Assembly: GCA_000242935.3 (NCBI GenBank)
Contig: CP007053.1
Coordinates: forward strand, 248,001 to 312,000
Source of the DNA: Opitutaceae bacterium TAV5
GTDB lineage: Bacteria > Verrucomicrobiota > Verrucomicrobiia > Opitutales > Opitutaceae
Direction: 5' to 3'
DNA: 64,000 nucleotides
Shown here: in pieces, positions 1 to 8,400 of the stretch
Layout: the number at the start of each line of letters is the position of its first letter
Numbering within the stretch: position 1 is the first letter of the stretch
Notes under the pieces: model-generated
The model's input: the letters and a program-made list of their open reading frames with translations, nothing else
Database searches by the model: none
Told to the model about the DNA's origin: nothing
Position numbers and translations under genes: made by a program

Positions 1-110
1 CGAAACAGGCCTACATGGAACGCTGGCACCAGCTCAACGACTGGCACGCCTTCGGCCCCGTCATCCTCGCCTTTGGCCAGGCCGCCCGGCTCGGGGTAGA
101 GCTGCCCTGA
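1..110 (+). CDS. C-terminal end of an unidentified protein (partial)
   Basis: Frame 3 is open from the left edge to TGA at 108-110 and encodes 35 residues ending GQAARLGVELP, with GC-rich third positions like the neighbouring genes. The tail contains WHQLNDWHAFGPVILAFG, an amphipathic or short membrane-like stretch. The fragment is too short for a family call. Two GC hairpins follow at 114-129 and 133-147 and may end its transcript. Confidence 0.55.
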   Translation, partial: KQAYMERWHQLNDWHAFGPVILAFGQAARLGVELP

Positions 111-113
111 AGC

Positions 114-147
114 CGGTTCGGAAACCGGTCCTCCGGGTGCGACCCGG
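114..147 (+). terminator. Two small GC hairpins after the first gene
   Basis: CCGGTT/AACCGG (114-129) and CCGGGT-GCG-ACCCGG (133-147) are perfect short inverted repeats just after the stop codon at 110. No T-run follows, so intrinsic termination is only a possibility. They could also be part of the leader of the oxidoreductase gene starting at 234. Confidence 0.3.
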
Positions 148-233
148 ATACATACCGGCGAAAACCGGTCCCCCCCTCCCTTCCGGTTTGTGTTCACGCA
201 TCCTTCGTCTACCGTTGCGGCCTTTCGCAGGCC

Positions 234-1349
234 ATGAACGTCCAACCGCTTTTTCAACCCTTCCGCACAAAATCCCTCCGGCTCAGGAACCGCATCGTCA
301 TGGCACCCATGACGCGTTCGTTCGCCCCCGGCGGCGTGCTCTCGCCGGAGGTCGCCGGCTACTACACCCGCCGCGCCGCCGCCGATGTCGGCCTGATCCT
401 TTCGGAAGGCACCGTCGTCAACCGCACCGCCGCCTCGCTCAGCGACAACGTCCCCCATTTCCACGGCGAGAAAGCCCTCGCCGCCTGGAAAACCGTCATC
501 GACAGCGTCCACGCCGCCGGCGGCACCATGGCGCCGCAACTCTGGCACATGGGCGCCGTTCGCGCTCCCGAGCCCGGCGGCAAAACACTCCCGCCCCAGG
601 AAAGCCCCTCCGGCCTCGTCCCGCCGGATCACCGCGCCGGCGCCATCATGAGCGAGGCCGACATCGCCGACACCGTAGCGGCGTTCGCGCAAGCCGCCGC
701 CGACGCGAAACGCCTCGGTTTCCAGGCCATCGAGATCCACGGCGCGCACGGCTACCTCATCGACCAGTTTTTCTGGTCCGTCACCAACCGGCGCACTGAC
801 CGCTACGGCGGCGCCACCCTGCGCGAACGCAGCCGGTTCGCCACCGAAATCGTCCGCGCCATCCGCGCCGCGGTCGGACCCGACTTCGCGATCATCCTGC
901 GCCTTTCGCAATGGAAGCAGCAGGACTATTCGGCAAAACTCGCCGCCACCCCGCAGGAGATGGAAACCTGGCTCACTCCGCTCGTCGCCGCCGGCGTGGA
1001 TATCCTGCACTGTTCGCAACGCCGTTTCCACGAACCCGAATTCCCCGATTCCGGCTCCGATCTCAATTTCGCCGGCTGGGCCAAAAAGCTCACCGGCGCG
1101 CCCACCATCACCGTCGGCTCGGTCGGACTTTCCGGCGAGTTCATTGCTTCGCTGCGGCAGGGAGAAGGCGCCAGCGCCAACCCGGGTTCGCTCGGCGAAC
1201 TCCTGCGGCGCTTCGAACGCGGCGATTTCGACCTCGTGGCCGTCGGCCGCCCGCTCCTCGCCGATCCCGAGTGGGTCCGCAAAATCCACCAAGGCCGCAC
1301 CGCCGAACTCCGCGCCTTCAGCAAGGACGACCTGCTCACCCTGAGCTGA
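234..1349 (+). CDS. NADH:flavin oxidoreductase, Old Yellow Enzyme family
   Basis: A 371-residue FMN-dependent ene-reductase-type TIM barrel. The N-terminus RNRIVMAPMTRSFAP is the classic OYE start. The motif IEIHGAHGYLIDQFF followed by SVTNRRTDRYGG is the family's active-site/FMN signature. The C-terminal end FDLVAVGRPLLADPEWV is the phosphate-binding strand. Length fits single-domain OYEs (350-380 aa). The family reduces activated alkenes with NAD(P)H; the natural substrate cannot be read from sequence. The ATG at 234 sits directly before the conserved first strand. It appears monocistronic, with long non-coding DNA after it. Confidence 0.93.
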   Translation: MNVQPLFQPFRTKSLRLRNRIVMAPMTRSFAPGGVLSPEVAGYYTRRAAADVGLILSEGTVVNRTAASLSDNVPHFHGEKALAAWKTVIDSVHAAGGTMAPQLWHMGAVRAPEPGGKTLPPQESPSGLVPPDHRAGAIMSEADIADTVAAFAQAAADAKRLGFQAIEIHGAHGYLIDQFFWSVTNRRTDRYGGATLRERSRFATEIVRAIRAAVGPDFAIILRLSQWKQQDYSAKLAATPQEMETWLTPLVAAGVDILHCSQRRFHEPEFPDSGSDLNFAGWAKKLTGAPTITVGSVGLSGEFIASLRQGEGASANPGSLGELLRRFERGDFDLVAVGRPLLADPEWVRKIHQGRTAELRAFSKDDLLTLS

Positions 1350-1397
1350 CGTAGTCACGATCTAAATATATAACTGATGTTACGCGACGGAGGGAAA

Positions 1398-1492
1398 GTG
1401 GCGCGGGCGTCTCGCCCGCAGACGGCGCGGAGCGCCGCCCCGAGACAAGGCGGAGAGGCGCCTCCAGCAGATGCGGGCGAGACGCCCGCGTC
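1398..1492. repeat. Inverted repeat with GGGCGAGACGCCCGC arms
   Basis: The arms GGCGCGGGCGTCTCGCCCGC and GCGGGCGAGACGCCCGCG flank about 55 bp of GC-rich sequence (GGCGCGGAGCGCCGCC and similar). Each arm contains its own palindrome, GGGCGTCTCGCCC. The same core, GGGCGAGACGCCCGCGCCAC, recurs at 15466-15485 upstream of the recombinase gene, so it is a dispersed element rather than a gene-specific terminator. Confidence 0.6.
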
Positions 1493-2072
1493 GGGTAAGC
1501 AATCAAGTTGTTGGTTTTAGCGGACTTGATTGATGGTTAATAAGTTAGACATGCAGAGAGAAGCAGGAAAATGCCGGGAAGTGAAGCTGAAAACATCATT
1601 TGAGGCAACTTTTCGGCAACCTTGCTGAGGGGGACCAAGGTTTGCCAGTCGCTTCTCTCTGTATCCATCAACTGAATACTTGGTATTATCTCCCTGAATT
1701 GGGGGAAATCGGTCTGTGTGGCAAGCCCTGTTTTTTATGGGTGAGATGTTTTCAAGAGTATTCATCGGGATGCGATGTCAGGCAGCGGAGTTCGCAAGTC
1801 ATCGGGGCGAACGGCGGCGGGGTCGTTGTGCATCGGGGCGAGCGGGGGCCAAGGCGTTGCCGTTCGCGGGATGCGGGATCGTGGCTGCGACCGGGAGCGG
1901 TTGCCGGTGGCGGCGGGGGGCGGATTTGGGCCTGCGGTGCGGGCTGGCGCGGGTGCTTTACCCGTAACGATGCCGGGGGAGAGAAGGCGCGGGGGCAAGC
2001 GGGCTGCCGGATGGTGGAGAAGCGCGGGAGACCGGCGGCGGGGCGATGCCGGGTGTTTGCTTTCTTGGATTA

Positions 2073-2186
2073 GGAACCCCTAGGCGGGGTTCCAAGGGGC
2101 GCAAATGAGCGCCCTTGGTCGTGCCCTCTCAAGGGCGCGAAATCTTTTTCAGGTTGCGGCCCCTACCCCCAGCGAAGCGCAGGGGC
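2073..2186. other. Cluster of three strong hairpins, possible structured RNA
   Basis: Three successive inverted repeats: GGAACCCC-TAGGC-GGGGTTCC (2073-2093, perfect 8-bp stem), AAGGGGCGC paired with GCGCCCTT (about 2094-2116), and GCGGCCCCT paired with AGGGGCCGC (about 2156-2186, perfect 9-bp stem with a loop of about 16 nt). No open reading frame explains them. They could be a small RNA, a terminator cluster or a repeat-derived element. Confidence 0.35.
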
Positions 2187-3354
2187 CGCCGCTGATTCAA
2201 GAAACCGGGAACAGGGAATCCGCCATCTTCGTTTTTTGGCGGTTCGGTGCGGCTGGTCCGGGTGGCGCGTGGCATGGAATCTTTGTGAAAGCGGCTGCGT
2301 GAAAGGGAACGGAGTTGTTTCTCCCCGGTGGCCAATTTTTGGCCGGAAATGCACAAGCGCAAAAGTGCGTGTGACACTGCCGCATGGCGATGAATGCGGC
2401 GTTTTTTCGATGAACGTAATTGTAGCCGAAACAATACTACGGAAATAATCCGATTGGGCGTTATGATGACGCAAAAAACCCGGCGGATGCGCTTGTCGAG
2501 GGCAGGGCCGGACACAGTCCCGGAATCCTCCGCAACGGAGCGGAGACGGAGGCCGGAGTGGAGTCGCCCGACGAAGGAGGGAGGCTCGCGCAGGCCGGAG
2601 GCGGAGCGCAGTGAGGAGCGTGCCGGGTCTGTGTTCGCGTCTCTCAAAAATCCGCCCGAACACGATGGCACGCCGAATGCAGCGAAGCGCGGCGTGTCTT
2701 CGTGCGTGTCGGATTGTTGTCGTCTCTGTTTTGTCAGGCGTTTGGCGGTGGTGTGTGGGGGGGGGATTTGCCTGTCGAAAAACCGGTCAATCCGGGGTGT
2801 CGTGATTCCCCCATTACGGTCCCGGGACGCGCCGGAATTGAGGGCGGTCCGGTGTGACCGGTGTCTTATTTTCCGTGTATCGGGATTTTTTTGGCGCGGC
2901 TGCGCTTTCAAATTTTACGGTCAGAAACAATGAGGGCAAACTTGGTGTAGTTTTTCCCTCATTACGGTCCAGCAGATGCCGGGATGATGAGGCCGGAAGA
3001 CCGGGAAAATCATTACGCCGTGGCGTAAGGGGAAGGGCGTCCTGCTGTTCATGGAACGTGGATACGTTCCGTTTTTGGGTGCGCAAGGTTGCGCTGTCGG
3101 TGGGTGATATTGGGGATGTGAGGTCACAGGTGAATCATGGAATGGTGAAGGGTTTTGTGGTAGGTGAGTGTTCGCAGGTGCGGGTGCTGGCGGCATGATG
3201 AGTCATGGGGGCGTGTCTTGGTGTGTGTGGATAGTGGGCAGGTGCGGGTTTCGGGTAGCCAGGTGGCAGTGGATTGGGTCGCAGGGGTGGACGACGGTTG
3301 CATCCGTAGACGGGATACAGAGTAATAGCGCTGCCAAGTTGGCCGTTCGTGGGA

Positions 3355-3418
3355 GGAAGGAAGCACAGGAAGCCGCCAGTCCGGTTTTCAAGACGGCTTC
3401 CTTCGGATTCGAAATGCT
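3355..3418 (-). terminator. Hairpin downstream of the exosortase-partner gene
   Basis: On the minus strand, just after the stop of the membrane-protein gene (3419), AGGAAGCCG and CGGCTTCCT form a perfect 9-bp stem with an 18-nt loop. There is no long U-run. The position fits the end of the RHS/immunity/exosortase transcript. Confidence 0.4.
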
Positions 3419-3982
3419 TCAGGTTACGGAGGGCTGGCCCTTGAATGGCCGAAAAATCATGAGCCATGCTACAGCCGGAACGGCGAGGCTGAGCTGGAAT
3501 ACCATCACGCGCTGAGCCCAATCGGCGATCTCCGCGCCCGAAGCGTCCAGGCTTGCCAGTGCGACATGCCGGGACTCGCTCCACAGGATGAAACCCAGCG
3601 TCAGGAAGCACCAGACATGAATGACCGTGGTCCCGAGCAGGAGCGCCAGGGTCCGCCGTCGCCACGTGGCCGGTGTGGCGAGCACGAGGGCCGCCAGCAA
3701 GGCCATCGGCCTCCAGAGCAGGCCAAACGGCGGCAGATCGACATTGCGCACCGGACCGGAACCGCCGGCTCCCATCAGACGCCAGTTGATGATGGTTGCC
3801 CGGACTTCTCCGGGGTTTCCCGGGTTCCGGTCCGCGAACTGGACCTCTCGTGGTCCGCCGGTTTGGCCGAAAACGATGCGTCCGAGGATGCAGAAGTACG
3901 CGGATGAAAACGCCTTCACCCCCGGCCAAGGCAAGGCGAGGAGCGCGAAAATCAGAACAAAGCGGAGGAAGTTTTTCCACAT
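3419..3982 (-). CDS. Small membrane protein, likely partner of the adjacent exosortase
   Basis: 187 residues from ATG at 3982; the frame extends further upstream but would then lie deep inside the exosortase gene. The N-terminus MWKNFLRFVLIFALLALPWPG is a membrane anchor. Further hydrophobic segments lie near residues 90-108, 112-136 and 160-182, with a 50-residue extracytoplasmic-looking loop between the first two. It overlaps the 3' end of the exosortase gene by about 30 nt, so the two are translationally linked. Small membrane proteins beside XrtH-type exosortases are known; that this is one is inferred from position and topology. It probably assists or stabilises the sorting enzyme. Confidence 0.7.
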   Translation of the reverse strand: MWKNFLRFVLIFALLALPWPGVKAFSSAYFCILGRIVFGQTGGPREVQFADRNPGNPGEVRATIINWRLMGAGGSGPVRNVDLPPFGLLWRPMALLAALVLATPATWRRRTLALLLGTTVIHVWCFLTLGFILWSESRHVALASLDASGAEIADWAQRVMVFQLSLAVPAVAWLMIFRPFKGQPSVT

Positions 3983-4560
3983 GGTCTTTTTTCGCTGGAG
4001 GGCAGCCGGTCGGCAGAAATCCACCGGACCCATGTCAGTGCCAGTGCGAATGTCGTGATGATGAAGACAACCGGCCAGATATCCTCGTGCAGGAGGTCGA
4101 AAAGACGCGGCTGCCATACACCCGCCAAAAACAGGGTAAGGATGCGTACAAGGTTGAGGAAGGCGATGGTCACCATGCACAGGGCAATCCCCGCCATCTT
4201 ACGGACCGCCGGGGTGGGGAATGCGAGTATCCCGGCGACAAGAAAACTGAAAAGCCCGCTCGCCGTGCATTCGGCAAGGATGGTCAGGGTAAAACCGGGT
4301 GCGATGACCCTGTTGTCGATGACATCGCTTTCCTGCCCCAGGATTCGCAGGACCGAAGCCGCCCACTTGGCATTTGCCTCCAGGTAGGAAGAGAGCATTC
4401 CCTGAAAGAGGGAAGTGGTGACGATTCCGTAAAAAACAACCGACAGGACCAGAAAACGAAGAGCAAAGCCGGTTACTTCCTTGTGGACCGATCCGGATCG
4501 GTCAGGGGAAGGCCCTGCGACGGAAGCTCGCGGATGGTCTTTGGTCCGGCGATGATTCAT
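3952..4560 (-). CDS. Exosortase, XrtH-like (exosortase/archaeosortase family)
   Basis: A 202-residue multi-pass membrane protein. The family's catalytic residues are all in the expected context: Cys98 in LTILAECTASG, Arg139 in AFLNLVRIL and His158 in LLHEDIWP. Each is at the edge of a membrane segment (about 33-52, 91-113, 122-147, 161-181). Exosortases cleave C-terminal sorting signals and transfer the protein to a surface acceptor. The short length is closer to exosortase H (IPTLxxWG-CTERM type) than to the longer PEP-CTERM enzymes. A matching VPALPPWAL signal sits inside the RHS protein upstream on the same strand, which supports pairing. The XrtH assignment rests on size, motifs and that signal. 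Confidence 0.8.
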   Translation of the reverse strand: MNHRRTKDHPRASVAGPSPDRSGSVHKEVTGFALRFLVLSVVFYGIVTTSLFQGMLSSYLEANAKWAASVLRILGQESDVIDNRVIAPGFTLTILAECTASGLFSFLVAGILAFPTPAVRKMAGIALCMVTIAFLNLVRILTLFLAGVWQPRLFDLLHEDIWPVVFIITTFALALTWVRWISADRLPSSEKRPCGKTSSALF

Positions 4561-4774
4561 GAGGTTTCGGTTATCTCGATGCCCTTGATGTTGTTACAAA
4601 CGTTAATGGCGGGCCGTTGTTTTGTTGATTTTCAGAAGGAGAATCGGTCCGGAAATGCCACGTGAACTTCGCCTCGTCACATCCTCGCAGGAAACGTAAT
4701 AGATTGATGATAAGATAATTGATATTTTCACCTGACAAATCAAACTACTCTAGAATCAACAAACAACGGCCTGA

Positions 4775-4808
4775 CCCTCTGGATCGGCCTCCTCTGGATC
4801 GGCCTCAG
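4775..4808. repeat. 15-bp tandem duplication
   Basis: CTCTGGATCGGCCTC occurs twice back to back in the 254-bp gap between the second immunity-like gene and the exosortase gene. It looks like a local slippage product. No function is evident. Confidence 0.6.
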
Positions 4809-4814
4809 GCCAAC

Positions 4815-5129
4815 TTACCGCGCGAGATTATCATCAACAAACATCTCGGCAAACTGCTGCGGTGTGAGTGTTGCCGAGTGCTGCTTGGCGATTTCGAGAT
4901 TCTCAGCCCAATTCGCCCGGATCAGCTCCGGCATGTTGGACGGCAAGCTCATCGCGCGTGCGATGATCTCACGCCAATCGCCTTCCTGATTCAGCACCTG
5001 CCGAAGCTTCGGCTCCATTTGCGCCAAGGTGTATTCCTCCTTGGACTCCAGTTTACCGATGGCCCAAAGCACATAGCATTCGAGCAAACGCAGCATCGGC
5101 TTTCCGTCATAGCGGTTGCTCGTGACCAT
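4815..5129 (-). CDS. Putative second immunity protein of the RHS toxin locus
   Basis: A 104-residue soluble, helix-rich protein starting MVTSNRYDGKPMLRLLEC. It begins 5 nt after the stop of the preceding small gene, so the two are co-translated. I do not recognise a named family. It has no signal peptide or membrane segment, so it would act in the cytoplasm. Position directly downstream of an RHS toxin and another small gene is the usual place for immunity proteins, and that is the basis of the call. It could instead be a second subunit of the immunity complex or a spare immunity gene left from an earlier toxin tip. Confidence 0.6.
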   Translation of the reverse strand: MVTSNRYDGKPMLRLLECYVLWAIGKLESKEEYTLAQMEPKLRQVLNQEGDWREIIARAMSLPSNMPELIRANWAENLEIAKQHSATLTPQQFAEMFVDDNLAR

Positions 5130-5134
5130 GGCGG

Positions 5135-5413
5135 TTAAGCGTCGTTGATCGCGTAATCAATCACGCGCTGGCAGCGTTCAGTTGCTGAAGGCTTCTTCGG
5201 CAAATTACCCTGCCAGTCCTCTAAGAAGTCCTGCGCGATAAAAACCTCCAAGAAGTAGGACATGCCGCGCTTCTCAGCGTCCGCCGGCACACCACCGCTT
5301 TGCGGTTCGGGTTCAACCACGGCCGCCGATGATGGCGACCATGGCTCAACCGCGTAGATCGTATGTTCACGGTCAAACTCGCCCAGCTTATTGATGATTT
5401 CGAAAAGCGTCAT
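5135..5413 (-). CDS. Putative immunity protein overlapping the RHS toxin gene
   Basis: 92 residues from ATG 5413: MTLFEIINKLGEFDREH, an acidic middle (VEPEPQSGG) and the motif YFLEVFIAQDFLEDW. The start codon overlaps the toxin stop in an ATGA junction (5410-5413) and is preceded by GGGGAAA, so translation is coupled. The longer open frame upstream lies inside the toxin gene and is not needed. A small, acidic, cytosolic protein in this position is the classical immunity gene of a polymorphic toxin; it would bind and block the WHH nuclease tip. The function is inferred from position and composition, not from a recognised family. Confidence 0.72.
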   Translation of the reverse strand: MTLFEIINKLGEFDREHTIYAVEPWSPSSAAVVEPEPQSGGVPADAEKRGMSYFLEVFIAQDFLEDWQGNLPKKPSATERCQRVIDYAINDA

Positions 5414-8400
5414 TTTCCCCAAATCGAGTAACCGCCCTGACCACCTGGATGCAAGATGTCCCAGAACGCACTTCCTGGAGTATGCTGGACACGCGGGACA
5501 AGCTGCAACTCGCCCAAGCTTTCGGCATGGTGCCACGTCCAGTTTGCCGGAGATTGACGCGGCACCAGACCGGTCGGCGTGCGCTCAAGATTAATCCCGA
5601 GATCCCTTATCGATTTCGCGAAGCTCGCGTCTCCCTCCATCGCTCTTAGCAAATTGCCGTTGGCCTCTTGGAAGTGTGCAGCACGCGACGCACCAGGATA
5701 CGATTCGGGGGCGAGGCGAGTTCGATATGCTACCGAGTAAGCCTTGGGCGCTGCCGTCTCTGCGGCTGCAACCACAGAAGCTGGTTTGGTTGCCAGCAGG
5801 CTTGGGGCCAACAGGAGTCCGCCGTCAAACATGGCGCCGGCCATCTGCGGATCCATGAACCCTGTTGTGTGGGCAACCTCTACGGTTAGGTCACGCCACT
5901 GGTTTATTCCCTCGAAGAATGTTCCGAGTGCCAGCGTCGCCCATTGCATGCTGTTGCGAAAATCCTGTTTGACATAATTCCACACCGCCGACCCCCAACC
6001 TGACGATGAGGCCTGCACAGCCGACCCATTCCCGAAGCCTGCCGGGTCCATGTTGTCGTATGAGTAGACCATGATCTCCCCGGCCAAGATGGAGCCGGAA
6101 AGACTGGTGTTGGCCAAGGCGAGCCTGAATTCGAGATCCCAGGCGCTGTAAAAGTCGCCTTCGGAGGGGATGACGGTTTCCCAGAAATACCCCGAGCCTC
6201 CCGATGTGCCGGAACCGGTTCCGCCCGGTGACTGTGTCCCTCCTCCGGAAGAGGGGGGGCGGCCAGTCGGCGGGACTTGCGGTATCAGTGGAGGTGGTAG
6301 CGAGGGTTGATAGGGCGGGGGTGGCGGAGGAGGTACAGGAAGGACAGGGATAGGAATCGGAGGGAGCGGAGGAACAGTTATGTTAATGGGCGGCAGGACA
6401 ATCGGCGGAGCATCCAGCCCGAGGACATCGAAGCGGTTGACCGGATCGTTGCCGGCCATCGCATGGAGGTTCAGCCCGCCGGCTTCCTGGATCGGATCAC
6501 GGTTGATGAACCGGCCCAGATCGGGCCGGTAAAACCGCCGGCCGAAATAAACCATGCCGGTTTCCCGGTCGGTGTATTTGGTATTCCATCCCAGGGGATT
6601 GGCTGCGGCGTAGTCTCCGTATTGCCGGAGGATTTCGCCGAAGGCATTGTATTCGTAGATGGCAGCCAGATTGCCGTCGCTGCCGCGAGCCAGGCCATGG
6701 ATGTTCCCCATCCGGTCACAGACCGGAAAATAACTTTCCCCGCCCTCGCTGATCATGAGCAGTCCGCCGGTGCCGCCGGCTCCCTGCATCGTGCCGGACA
6801 GGTCCAACCCCCAAGTGTAGCTGCGGATGACCGTCCCTCCCTGAATTTCCGCGACCAGATTGTTCCCGCTGTAGAGGAATGCCGTTTCGGATACCGTTCG
6901 CCAGACGCCGGAGGCGGCCAGGGGAGGCGAAAATACCCGAGCCTGCGGGATGACCTGCCAGCCCTGGCCGGGCACATTCCATTCCAGACCGGCCGCGGCG
7001 GCACCGTCGTGCTGGTAATACTCGGCCTGCACAAAGACGTGGTCGCCTGCGGTCAGGGGGAGCGGCACGGTCACATAGCTGGCGGTGTCCTGGTCATGCC
7101 ATGACTGTTGCACCAGCTGGCCATTGATCCAGAGCCGGAAGCGGTCATTGACTGTGAAGCGAAACTGGTAGTTGCCGGTGGCCGGAGGCACGATGTATCC
7201 GCTCCAGCAGACCGAAAAATCATCCGGAGCCTGGCCTGCCCCCGGAAAGCCGGCGTCCGGCCCGGTGAACCACAGTTGCGGATCGGTCCGGAGGTGATGG
7301 ACGGACCGGAAACCGGGGCCGGCAAAATACTGCCCGAGGAAGCCGTTTGCCTCGTTGTGTTCGACCGTCTTTTTTACCCGGCGATCAAGGTAGTCGTAGC
7401 GGAACGTCAGTCTCTGGTTTCTGGCTCCGGCGGCCAAGGCTGCCGGCCGCGTGGTCATTTCTGCGAGCCGGTTTTCCGCATCGTAGCTGTAGTTCCAGCG
7501 GTCGTCGGAGACCAGGTTGCCGTCCGCATCGTACACGAAGGACTCGTTGGCGGCAGAAAGGTAATTGGGCCGGAGCGACGCGCGCGCCTGGTCGGGGTTA
7601 TCTCCGGATGTAACGCGGACCGGAGTCAGGTTGGGACCGGCACTGTTGTCGATCATGACATCCTTGCGGAAATATCCGCCCTGCCGGCCGGAAGCCTCGA
7701 CGGGCTCTCCGTTGACCTCGACGGGGTCTCCGGCATCGGCTGCACCGGAGACGGTAACGACACCGGGATTTGTACGGGCCGAATACTGGTTGAGGTTGTT
7801 CGGCATATAACCGGCGGTGTGGCCGTTCAGGGCAAGACTCGTGCGATTTCCCTGGTTGTCGTAGGCGACCGGGTTCAGGGCACGACCCGCGAGGGGATTG
7901 CCGGTATCGGCCGGGTTGGTGCCGAGGTAGCTCTGTTCCGAAGTCAGCTGCGACCGGCTGTCGTATCCGAAACGGGTGACAACACCCGTGCCGCTGCCAT
8001 ACAGACTGAAAATCGTTCCGGTATTCGCGACCGAAGTGGCCTGGAGCGCGGCGTTGTACTGGTAGTCGAACTGCGCCAGTATCGGGCCGCCCGCCTGGCT
8101 GGTGATTGTCTGCACCAGATCACGCGTCGGCTCCCAGGTCCTCCGGTAGCTGTAGGCGGCGGTGCTTTCCGAAACCTGCTGTACGCGGTCGCTGTAGGGA
8201 ACATAGCCGATCGAAAAGTTCCGGACGGGATTGCCGGCGGAGGTGCCGCTGATCGAGGTAATCCGTGTATCCGTATAACCGAACGCGGTGCGGTAATCGG
8301 CAGCCGGACTGCCGGCGGTGCCGACCTGCAGCAGATTGGGCCGGCCGACGCTCGCTCCGGTTTCGTATCCTGCGGTGATCCTGCGTGCGTTGTAAAACGG

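Larger units (their letters stand above)
1350..3354. other. About 2 kb without a convincing gene
   Basis: Open frames here (up to 260 codons on the minus strand) are rich in Arg/Ser/Pro, lack recognisable domains and overlap each other on both strands, as expected from GC-rich non-coding DNA. The stretch holds the inverted repeat at 1398-1492, a run of hairpins at 2073-2186, and two loosely repeated segments around CATTACGGTCC near 2812 and 2959. I see no tRNA or rRNA. It may be decayed DNA between the oxidoreductase and the exosortase/RHS locus. Confidence 0.5.

Noticed and set aside
2129-2911. Minus-strand 260-codon frame in the gene-free region
   Set aside because: Arg/Ser/Pro-rich, spans several hairpins and repeats, and there is a competing frame on the other strand; no domain seen.
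3357-3420. tRNA-like shape (pairing GAAGCA/TGCTTC, TTCGAA)
   Set aside because: Too short (about 64 nt), no D-arm, and the inner stem fits a terminator hairpin; not a tRNA.
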